Notes under the pieces: model-generated
Seen by the model: only the letters and a program-made list of their open reading frames with translations
Database searches by the model: none
What the model was told of the DNA's origin: nothing
Made by a program: the position numbers and the translations under genes
Shown: one piece after another, positions 11,933 through 18,120 of the stretch
Layout of the letters: each line of letters starts with the position of its first letter
How positions within the stretch are numbered: the first letter of the stretch is position 1
NCBI GenBank assembly: GCA_963591145.1
Contig: CAVARE010000051.1
Coordinates: 1-18,120 of the forward strand
Source: RGIG5612 sp963591145
Lineage (GTDB): Bacteria > Bacillota > Clostridia > Lachnospirales > Lachnospiraceae
DNA: 18,120 nt
Reading direction: 5' to 3'

Positions 11933-12802
11933 ATGGAATCACCTGCTATAATATTCCCGCATCTGGGAATATCTATCCCGGATTTTCCCAATTCAATTAG
12001 TATCTTTGGATTAGATATAGCCTTTTATGGAATAATTATTGCATGCGCTGTTTTTATATGCGTTATGTTATGCGTACATCGGGCAGGGCAGACCGGTCAG
12101 CGTAAGGAAGACTATTTCGATCTGGCCATCATCGGGGTGATTGCGGCCATCATCGGAGCGAGACTATATTACGTTATCTTTAATCTGGATTATTATATAG
12201 CCCATCCTGCAGAGATCATTCATATAAGAAATGGCGGTCTGGCCATCTATGGCGGCATTATCGGCGGATTCCTGGCTGGATATATCACATGCAAAATCAA
12301 GAAATTATCATATCTGCAGGTTCTTGATACCGTTGTACCTACAATTGCATTAGGCCAGGCTATAGGAAGATGGGGCAATTTCTTCAATAGAGAAGCCTTC
12401 GGCGACTACACGGATTCACTATTTGCCATGCAGATAAAATTAAGCGACGTGACAGGCGTTGTTACCGACAACATAAGAGAGCATATAGTGAATATTAACG
12501 GAACAGATTATATCCAGGTTCATCCCACGTTCCTGTATGAATCCTGCTGGTGCCTGATATTATTTATTCTGATTGTTATATTCAGAAAATATCAGCAATA
12601 CAATGGTGAAGTGCTGCTGTGGTATCTCGGAGGATATGGTCTCGAAAGATTCTTCGTCGAAGGCCTCAGAACCGATTCACTCATGATAGGTAATACGGGC
12701 ATCGCAGTATCACAATTATTATCAGCAGTTCTCGTGATAGGATCATTAATAGTGCTTATAATCATGAGAGTCAGGATACATAAGTGTAAAAGAGCATTAT
12801 AA
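11933..12802 (+). CDS. lgt: Prolipoprotein diacylglyceryl transferase
   Basis: This membrane enzyme moves diacylglycerol from phosphatidylglycerol onto the lipobox cysteine of prelipoproteins, the first step of lipoprotein maturation. The product is 289 residues from the chosen start, with about seven membrane helices. It carries the Lgt signature GRWGNFFNREAFG at about 145-157, the GGLAIYGGIIGG segment and HPTFLYES near 197. I chose ATG 11933 because AAGGAG (11919-11924) is ideally placed 8 bases upstream. An in-frame ATG at 11882 overlaps the ychF end, lacks a good binding site and would add 17 unlikely residues. ychF ends 43 bases upstream, so the two are probably co-transcribed. The ApbE lipoprotein in this window is a predicted substrate. 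Confidence 0.95.
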   Translation: MESPAIIFPHLGISIPDFPNSISIFGLDIAFYGIIIACAVFICVMLCVHRAGQTGQRKEDYFDLAIIGVIAAIIGARLYYVIFNLDYYIAHPAEIIHIRNGGLAIYGGIIGGFLAGYITCKIKKLSYLQVLDTVVPTIALGQAIGRWGNFFNREAFGDYTDSLFAMQIKLSDVTGVVTDNIREHIVNINGTDYIQVHPTFLYESCWCLILFILIVIFRKYQQYNGEVLLWYLGGYGLERFFVEGLRTDSLMIGNTGIAVSQLLSAVLVIGSLIVLIIMRVRIHKCKRAL

Positions 12803-12833
12803 AATTTCGCATTGCTCAGAATAAATTAAAGAA

Positions 12834-12879
12834 GAGAATTCTTGAACATACAAAAATTCAAGAATTCTCTTTTATTTTA
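12834..12879. terminator. Bidirectional terminator between convergent lgt and MATE genes
   Basis: GAGAATTCTTGAA (12834-12846) and TTCAAGAATTCTC (12857-12869) form a perfect 13-base-pair stem around a ten-base loop. It is followed by TTTTATTTTA (12870-12879). The left flank (AAATTAAAGAA) supplies a T-rich tail on the other strand, so it can also stop the minus-strand transporter transcript ending at 12907. Confidence 0.85.
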
Positions 12880-12906
12880 ATCAATCAGCAAATCCTTACG
12901 GATGAA

Positions 12907-14283
12907 TTATTTTGCATCACGCGTAAGCTTCTTGATCCATGTATATTTTCTGAAATGCAAGAATGCCGGCAGACCCTTGAAGAACTGATCTGACTGGATA
13001 CACAGAACAACCCATACGACAGGCAGCTTCCACCAGAATGCTGCCATGAATGACAGAGGAACTACGATGCACCATGTGCTGATAAGGTTAACAGCCATGT
13101 TCCATTTTGCATCGCCGCCGCCCTGGATGATGCCGAAGCATACAGGCATCTGATAAGACATACCTACCATTACGCAAGCCATAACGATCATAAGACTGTC
13201 TGCCAGCTGAAGAGCCTCAGCACTGAAGCTGTCTGTATAAAGTGAAAGCAGTGGAGTTCTGAGCGCGAAGAGCAGTGCACCCAGCACTACACCCAGAGCA
13301 ACACATACAACTGATAATGTACGTCCATCTGATTTAACTCGTTCTATATTGCCCTTACCGATAGACTGGCCGATTATAACGGCTGATGTAGCTGACATGG
13401 CCTGAACTACTACCTTCAGATACTGATAGAAGGTGGTAGATACTGAATTGGCAGCAATCGCATCCGCTGAGAGATGACCCAGGATAGCTGTCTGAAGCGG
13501 AACTGATATAGACCACAGCACAGATGCTCCAACTGTAGGAACAGCTATCTTAACGAAGTCTGTAAATAACTGTGCATCGTGTTTGAGCCAGCCCTTTGAA
13601 AACAGGTGAAGCTTCTGATCGCATTTAGCTATATAAACTACTATAATCACAAGCTCTATAATTCGGCTTATGAGTGTACCAATGGCAGCGCCTCGCACGC
13701 CCATGGCTTCGAAACCTAATTTGCCAAATATCAATATATAGTTGATGATAACGTTAACTACGAGAGAAACTACTGATACATAGAAAGATATCTTAACTGT
13801 TCCTACAGCTCGCAGCGCGGCCATGAAGATATTAGTTATAAGGAAGAGAAGAAATGTCCATACTACGATATACAGATAATCCTTGCCCTCAGCAATAATT
13901 GCATCGTCTGTTGTGAATATTCTTAATATTCCGTCAGGAATGATCAGACAAATGGCGATGAAGATGACGCCGATAGCCGCGCCCACCTTAAGTGTAATGG
14001 CTGTAATTGCTCTGATCGGTTCGATTCGTTTCTGACCCCAGTACTGAGATGATAACGCAACCAGTGAATTGCCCAGGGACAGGGCAAATTGCTGAACTAC
14101 AAAGAATATCTGATTAACAGTGGATGCGCCTGACAGAGCATTTTGCGAATAGCTGCCCAGCATAATGTTGTCAGTCATATTTACAGAATATGCCACGAGA
14201 TTCTGCAGCGCTACAATGGCCAGCATCGAAAACAGCGCTTTGTAAAATGATTTTTCCTTTGTAAAAAATGACGTTTTTTGCAT
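12907..14283 (-). CDS. MATE family multidrug/metabolite efflux transporter
   Basis: A 458-residue integral membrane protein with about twelve hydrophobic segments, the usual length and topology for MATE exporters. These use a Na+ or H+ gradient to expel cationic drugs or metabolites. Visible family features include NMTDNIMLGSYSQNALSGAS near the N-terminus (the V/M-D-x-x-MLG motif), QYWGQKR after the second helix, and the matching second-half features SVPLQTAILGHLS and AVIIGQSIGKG. On its own strand AGGAGG lies 10 bases before the ATG, and an extended -10 promoter is found upstream. It stands alone between lgt (convergent) and pyrH (divergent). Substrate cannot be predicted; it could equally export a metabolite as a drug. 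Confidence 0.93.
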   Translation of the reverse strand: MQKTSFFTKEKSFYKALFSMLAIVALQNLVAYSVNMTDNIMLGSYSQNALSGASTVNQIFFVVQQFALSLGNSLVALSSQYWGQKRIEPIRAITAITLKVGAAIGVIFIAICLIIPDGILRIFTTDDAIIAEGKDYLYIVVWTFLLFLITNIFMAALRAVGTVKISFYVSVVSLVVNVIINYILIFGKLGFEAMGVRGAAIGTLISRIIELVIIVVYIAKCDQKLHLFSKGWLKHDAQLFTDFVKIAVPTVGASVLWSISVPLQTAILGHLSADAIAANSVSTTFYQYLKVVVQAMSATSAVIIGQSIGKGNIERVKSDGRTLSVVCVALGVVLGALLFALRTPLLSLYTDSFSAEALQLADSLMIVMACVMVGMSYQMPVCFGIIQGGGDAKWNMAVNLISTWCIVVPLSFMAAFWWKLPVVWVVLCIQSDQFFKGLPAFLHFRKYTWIKKLTRDAK

Positions 14284-14313
14284 AATGATTTTGCCTCCTA
14301 AACAACGCTACAT

Positions 14314-14342
14314 ATACTAGCACAACTTTTTGGCAAAACCAA
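14314..14342 (-). promoter_or_regulatory. Predicted promoter of the MATE gene
   Basis: Read on the minus strand, TTGGTT (14337-14342) and TAGTAT (14314-14319) are separated by 17 bases, with TGC before the -10 box. This again is an extended -10 promoter. It lies about 30 bases upstream of the start codon, close to its ribosome binding site. Confidence 0.5.
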
Positions 14343-14401
14343 CAGCATATATATGCATTTACCTTCACGAAAAATTCACTGTTAAAAATTATGGTGCAGG
14401 T

Positions 14402-14430
14402 TTTCAAATAAGCAAATTGTATGTTATACT
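14402..14430 (+). promoter_or_regulatory. Predicted promoter of the pyrH operon
   Basis: The -10 box TATACT (14425-14430) is preceded by TGT (extended -10). TTTCAA (14402-14407) lies 17 bases upstream as a weak -35. Start is expected near 14437. A small hairpin, GATGA/TCATC (14442-14446 with 14457-14461), directly abuts the ribosome binding site GGAGGG (14462-14467). Confidence 0.5.
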
Positions 14431-14475
14431 TGTACCCGTGTGATGAACTAAACGTATCATCGGAGGGAATATATC

Positions 14476-15174
14476 ATGAAAGAATTAAAAAGAGTATTAT
14501 TGAAACTAAGCGGAGAAGCTCTGGCCAAGGATGGAGCATATAATGAGGAAGAAATAAAGAGAATCGCAGGACAGGTTAAGGTTCTGTACGATCAGGGCGT
14601 TGATATCTGCATTGTTATCGGCGGCGGCAATATTTGGAGAGGAAGAACCGGAGTTGAGATCGACAGACCTAAGTCAGATACGATCGGTATGTTAGCCACC
14701 ATCATGAATTGCATATATGTATCAGAACATTTTAGATATGCAGGCATGAAGACCGCGGTTATGACGCCATTTGCATGCGGAACATTTACAGAGATGTTTT
14801 CTAAGGATCTGGCAAATCAATACTTCGCAGAACGTAAGGTCTTATTCTTCGCAGGCGGCACAGGTCATCCGTATTTTTCTACTGATACAGCCATGGCACT
14901 GCGTGCGATAGAGCTTAATTGCGATATGATCCTTGCAGCTAAGGCTATCGATGGTGTTTATGATAAGGATCCTGCAAAATACCCTGATGCTAAGAGATTT
15001 GACAAAATCAGCATTGATGAAGTCGTTGAGAAGCAGCTGGGAGTTATAGATTTATTTGCTTCATGTCTTCTGATGGAGCACAGGATTCCGATGAGAATAT
15101 TCTCATTAAATGAAGAAAATTCTATCAGCAATTCACTGACTGACAAGTTCAATGGAACTGAGGTTACTATCTGA
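14476..15174 (+). CDS. pyrH: UMP kinase
   Basis: Phosphorylates UMP to UDP with ATP, feeding all pyrimidine nucleotide synthesis; bacterial UMP kinases are hexamers of the amino-acid-kinase fold and are regulated by GTP and UTP. The 232-residue product shows LKLSGEAL near the N-terminus (ATP site), GGGNIWRG (UMP site), FFAGGTGHPYFSTDTA at about 125-140 and DGVYDKDP near 160. Length is typical (about 235). GGAGGG lies 8 bases before the ATG. It heads the conserved pyrH-frr-uppS-cdsA-dxr cluster. The usual upstream rpsB and tsf genes are absent; a divergent MATE gene occupies that place, so pyrH has its own promoter. Identity is certain. Confidence 0.97.
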   Translation: MKELKRVLLKLSGEALAKDGAYNEEEIKRIAGQVKVLYDQGVDICIVIGGGNIWRGRTGVEIDRPKSDTIGMLATIMNCIYVSEHFRYAGMKTAVMTPFACGTFTEMFSKDLANQYFAERKVLFFAGGTGHPYFSTDTAMALRAIELNCDMILAAKAIDGVYDKDPAKYPDAKRFDKISIDEVVEKQLGVIDLFASCLLMEHRIPMRIFSLNEENSISNSLTDKFNGTEVTI

Positions 15175-15244
15175 TTCCAGATATAATTTGCAATAAACTT
15201 ATACAAAAACAAAACGAATTAATACATAAGGAAGGTCAATTATT

Positions 15245-15802
15245 ATGGCAAGTGAAAAATTACAGAAATATCAGGATAAAATGGATAAAACAATCAGCGC
15301 ACTGAACGCTGAATATCAGGGCATCAGAGCCGGAAGAGCTAACCCTCATATTCTTGATAAGATCAAGGTTGATTATTATGGTGTTGAGACTCCGCTTCAG
15401 CAGGTCGGTAACATCTCGGTTCCGGAACCTAAGACTATCGTTATCTCTCCATGGGATACATCACTTATTAAGGCTATAACTAAGGCCATTATGTGCTCTG
15501 ACATAGGAATCAATCCATCAGATGATGGCAAAAATGTAAGATTAGTATTCCCAGATCTTACTGAGGAACGTCGTAAGGATCTGTCTAAGGATGTTAAGAA
15601 AAAAGGCGAGGATGCTAAGGTAGCTATCAGAAATATCCGCCGTGACGCAGTTGATGCCATTAAGAAGGAAGCTAAAGCAGGTGAGTATTCTGAGGATACC
15701 GGTAAGGATCTTGAGGACGAGATTCAGAAAATTACTGATAAATATATTAAAGACATTGACGGAATGATTGCTGATAAGTCTAAGGAAATCATGACTGTAT
15801 AA
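15245..15802 (+). CDS. frr: Ribosome recycling factor
   Basis: With EF-G it splits the post-termination ribosome into subunits so they can be reused. The product is exactly the family length of 185 residues. It has the conserved RAGRANPHIL near residues 27-36, YYGVETPLQQV near 45-55, the EPKTIVISPWD segment, and PDLTEERRKDLSKDVKK, the start of the long helical arm (around 110-126). ATG 15245 follows the purine-rich AAGGAAGG. It lies 70 bases after pyrH with no terminator between, so both are likely on one transcript. Identity is certain. Confidence 0.97.
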   Translation: MASEKLQKYQDKMDKTISALNAEYQGIRAGRANPHILDKIKVDYYGVETPLQQVGNISVPEPKTIVISPWDTSLIKAITKAIMCSDIGINPSDDGKNVRLVFPDLTEERRKDLSKDVKKKGEDAKVAIRNIRRDAVDAIKKEAKAGEYSEDTGKDLEDEIQKITDKYIKDIDGMIADKSKEIMTV

Positions 15803-15819
15803 TAAATCGGGAGAATAAT

Positions 15820-16539
15820 TTGGCTGATTTAAATGAACTTAAGATACCACGGCATGTTGCCATAATAATGGATGGCAATGGCAGGTGGGCTAAAAAAAGG
15901 CATATGCCGAGGACCTTTGGCCATAAGAAGGGTGCCGAGGTACTGGAACAGACCTTGGAAGACTGTAATAGTCTAGGCATAAAATATCTTACGGTATATG
16001 CTTTTTCAACTGAAAATTGGGCCAGGCCATATGAAGAGGTTCAGGTAATAATGAACCTCTTTAGAGAATATCTGCTTCATAGCATTGAGAAATGTATGAA
16101 GAATAATGTTATATGCCGCGTTATAGGTGAGAGAAGCAGATTAAGTCCTGATATCCAGGAGGCTGTGAATAACCTCGAGCAGGCCACTGCCCATAATACC
16201 GGAATCACATTTATTATTGCAATTAATTATGGCAGCCGTGATGAGATATGCAGAGGAATGAAGCGGCTTGCTGCTGATGCTGTAAATGGGAGGGTAAATC
16301 CGTCAGATATTACAGATAAGATCATCTCTGAATATCTGGATACGGCAGATTTCCCGGATCCTGACCTGCTTATCAGAACCAGCGGAGAAGAGCGGCTTTC
16401 TAATTTCTTATTATGGCAGCTGGCATATTCTGAATTTTATTTTACTGATATTCCATGGCCTGATTTTAACAAGGACGAGCTGATCAAAGCAATAGAAGCA
16501 TACACTTCAAGGGATAGAAGATATGGCAAGATCAAATGA
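15820..16539 (+). CDS. uppS: Undecaprenyl diphosphate synthase (cis-prenyltransferase)
   Basis: Adds eight isopentenyl diphosphate units in cis to farnesyl diphosphate to give undecaprenyl diphosphate, the lipid carrier for peptidoglycan and other cell-wall polymers. The 239-residue product carries the catalytic Asp18 in IIMDGNGRWA, the TVYAFSTENWARP segment near 64-76, and the C-terminal LLIRTSGEERLSNFLLWQ and FYFTDIPWPDF motifs. The TTG start at 15820 is supported by GGGAG (15809-15813) 6 bases upstream, right after the frr stop, and by family length. Its end overlaps cdsA by 17 bases. Identity is very secure. Confidence 0.96.
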   Translation: MADLNELKIPRHVAIIMDGNGRWAKKRHMPRTFGHKKGAEVLEQTLEDCNSLGIKYLTVYAFSTENWARPYEEVQVIMNLFREYLLHSIEKCMKNNVICRVIGERSRLSPDIQEAVNNLEQATAHNTGITFIIAINYGSRDEICRGMKRLAADAVNGRVNPSDITDKIISEYLDTADFPDPDLLIRTSGEERLSNFLLWQLAYSEFYFTDIPWPDFNKDELIKAIEAYTSRDRRYGKIK

Positions 16540-17404
16540 AAAATTAGTTAAAGACAAAAGGGGCTTAAGCCTTCTAAAAAATAAATCCTTTATAACACGG
16601 ACCATTACGTCCGTGATTATATTTGCATTTACGGTACTTGCATTTGTACTTGGTTATACCATCATGCTGTGTATACTCGGCATTTTGTCTTTGATCGGAT
16701 TATGGGAATTTTACAGAGCACAGGATCTCTTATGGAAGCCATTTGCTATATGCGGCTTCATAGCGGATATTGTATATTTTGTGTTGATCCGATTTTATGG
16801 AAATGAATACTCGGCCTTATATCTTGTATTCCTGCTGGCGATGTTTGTAATAGCAGAAATGCTGATTTTTATCCTGAATTATCCCAAATATTCACTGCAT
16901 GATGTCTATATATCCTTCTTTGGAGTGTTTTATGTAGGTGTAACGCTTTCATTTTTGTATATTACCAGGGTTCACGATTGGGGCGCTTATCTGGTATGGC
17001 TCGCCATCTGGTCGTCCTGGGGCAGCGATGTATTTGCTTATCTGGGCGGCATGTTATTCGGCAAACATCGTGCATTCCCCGATATCAGCCCCAAGAAGAC
17101 CTATGAGGGCTGTCTGTCTGGCATTATTGGTGCAGGAATCTTAGGCTTTATATGGGCATTGATCGTACAAAATATTGTTCCTGTAACTGAAAATGAGGTA
17201 CTCATTTTCCCAATTATATGCATGATCGGCTCGGTTATCGGAATGGTTGGTGATTTATTTGCATCATCGATCAAGAGAAGCGTTGGAATTAAGGATTACA
17301 GCAATCTGTTCCCAGGACATGGCGGTGTGCTGGACAGATTCGACAGCGTGATCGCAGTTTCGCCTATCATATATGTTGTAACATTATTAATTAGAATCTG
17401 GTAA
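16523..17404 (+). CDS. cdsA: Phosphatidate cytidylyltransferase (CDP-diglyceride synthase)
   Basis: Converts phosphatidic acid and CTP into CDP-diacylglycerol, the branch precursor of phosphatidylglycerol and other phospholipids. The 293-residue product is an integral membrane protein with about seven to eight helices. Its C-terminus carries the complete CDS family signature at about residues 248-275 (S-x-x-KR-x4-KD followed by PGHGGVLDRFD), including the metal-binding Asp residues. The start ATG lies inside the uppS coding end, with AAGGGA about 8 bases upstream, so translation is coupled. The dxr start follows its stop after 4 bases. It supplies phospholipid, including indirectly the diacylglycerol donor used by Lgt. 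Identity is certain. Confidence 0.96.
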   Translation: MARSNEKLVKDKRGLSLLKNKSFITRTITSVIIFAFTVLAFVLGYTIMLCILGILSLIGLWEFYRAQDLLWKPFAICGFIADIVYFVLIRFYGNEYSALYLVFLLAMFVIAEMLIFILNYPKYSLHDVYISFFGVFYVGVTLSFLYITRVHDWGAYLVWLAIWSSWGSDVFAYLGGMLFGKHRAFPDISPKKTYEGCLSGIIGAGILGFIWALIVQNIVPVTENEVLIFPIICMIGSVIGMVGDLFASSIKRSVGIKDYSNLFPGHGGVLDRFDSVIAVSPIIYVVTLLIRIW

Positions 17405-17408
17405 ATTT

Positions 17409-18120
17409 ATGAAAACTATATCTATTCTGGGCTCGACCGGCTCCATTGGAACACAGGCATTGCAGATAATCAGAGCCAATTCAGATCTCAGGGTATGTGC
17501 TCTGAGTGCAAATAATAATATTGATCTACTTATTGAACAGATTTCGGAGTTTTCTCCGAATTTTGTTTGCGTTTATAGTGAAAATAACGCTGAAATTCTT
17601 AAGGAAAGACTTAAGAGAGAAAATCCTGAGGTTTTAAAGAAAATCGATATCTGTTCAGGAATGGACGGACTTATTAAGGCAGCTGAACATGAGGAAGCCG
17701 ATATTGTACTTACAGCTATTGTGGGAATGGTCGGAATCAGACCTACTATGGCGGCAATTAAGGCTCACAAGGATGTGGCGCTGGCCAATAAAGAGACGCT
17801 CGTATGCGCAGGCAGTCTGATCATGCAGGCGGCGCGCGACTATAACGTTCATATCTATCCGGTAGATTCTGAACACAGCGCGATATTTCAATCTCTTAAC
17901 GGAGAGAATCGTGCTGAGGCTGATAAGATACTTCTTACAGCTTCAGGAGGGCCATTCAGAGGAAAAACCACAGAAGAGCTGCGAAATGTAACAGTTGAAC
18001 AGGCACTTAATCATCCGAACTGGAAGATGGGCAGGAAGATTACCATTGATTCTGCCACATTGGCCTATAAAGGCCTTGAAGTCATCGAGGCCAGATGGCT
18101 CTTCGATATGCCTGCAGAAA
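17409..18120 (+). CDS. dxr: 1-deoxy-D-xylulose 5-phosphate reductoisomerase (5' part, cut by window end)
   Basis: Second enzyme of the non-mevalonate isoprenoid pathway, making 2-C-methyl-D-erythritol 4-phosphate with NADPH; its product line feeds UppS two genes upstream. The first 237 residues are visible and open to the window edge. They show the NADPH-binding ILGSTGSIG at 6-14, NKETLV around 127-132, PVDSEHSAIFQ with metal-binding Asp and Glu near 148-158, and TASGGPFRG near 175. An oddity is the segment SATLAYKGLEVIEA (215-228): the family is almost always M-N-K in the middle, here A-Y-K, with Tyr220 in place of the substrate-phosphate-binding Asn (Asn227 in E. coli numbering). ATG 17409 lies 4 bases after cdsA and lacks a strong binding site, suggesting coupled translation. 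The family call is certain. Confidence 0.95.
   Translation, partial: MKTISILGSTGSIGTQALQIIRANSDLRVCALSANNNIDLLIEQISEFSPNFVCVYSENNAEILKERLKRENPEVLKKIDICSGMDGLIKAAEHEEADIVLTAIVGMVGIRPTMAAIKAHKDVALANKETLVCAGSLIMQAARDYNVHIYPVDSEHSAIFQSLNGENRAEADKILLTASGGPFRGKTTEELRNVTVEQALNHPNWKMGRKITIDSATLAYKGLEVIEARWLFDMPAE

Overview
The window reads as chromosomal DNA from an anaerobic, Gram-positive, Clostridia-type bacterium, probably Lachnospiraceae. This is inferred from gene order and protein style, not from any search. Supporting signs are the pyrH-frr-uppS-cdsA-dxr order, an ApbE/NusG-II/Gx-transporter trio, oxygen-sensitive Fe-S and molybdenum proteins, strong purine-rich ribosome binding sites, and frequent TTG starts (three genes). 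It holds 18 protein genes, one of them cut by the right edge. I see no rRNA, tRNA, CRISPR array, insertion sequence or prophage.

Layout. (1) 43-2234: promoter, apbE flavin transferase lipoprotein, a NusG domain II membrane-anchored protein and a Gx-family membrane protein. (2) 2274-3532: gap (glyceraldehyde-3-phosphate dehydrogenase) with its own promoter, a long hairpin in its leader and a strong bidirectional terminator. (3) 3607-10578: the accessory block. A LysR-type regulator on the minus strand is divergent from a five-gene plus-strand operon. The operon encodes a cytoplasmic bis-MGD molybdenum/tungsten oxidoreductase, a four-cluster ferredoxin subunit, a TorD-like chaperone, and homologues of AsrA and AsrB, the electron-transfer subunits of anaerobic sulfite reductase. 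(4) 10596-12802: an overlapping terminator/promoter element, then ychF and lgt. (5) 12834-14342: a bidirectional terminator and a minus-strand MATE transporter. (6) 14402-18120: pyrH, frr, uppS, cdsA and the start of dxr, linking ribosome recycling, UMP phosphorylation, and isoprenoid and phospholipid synthesis.

The most interesting system is block 3. AsrA and AsrB normally deliver electrons from NADH to the siroheme subunit AsrC. No asrC is present here, and a molybdoenzyme with its own Fe-S subunit and maturation chaperone takes its place. No Tat signal, heme protein or membrane anchor is visible. The genes therefore predict a soluble, NAD(P)H-fed molybdenum reductase. Proposed chain: NAD(P)H, then AsrB FAD and 2Fe-2S, then AsrA 4Fe-4S clusters, then the four-cluster subunit, then the Mo site, then an unknown acceptor. 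The operon promoter has a 21-bp palindrome across its predicted start site and a roughly 158-nt leader that can fold, suggesting induction by the LysR partner or control by a leader RNA.

Other points worth a look are a terminator for the molybdoenzyme operon whose loop contains the -10 box of the ychF promoter, a GAPDH lacking the Asp that normally selects NAD, and a DXR with Tyr in place of a highly conserved substrate-binding Asn.
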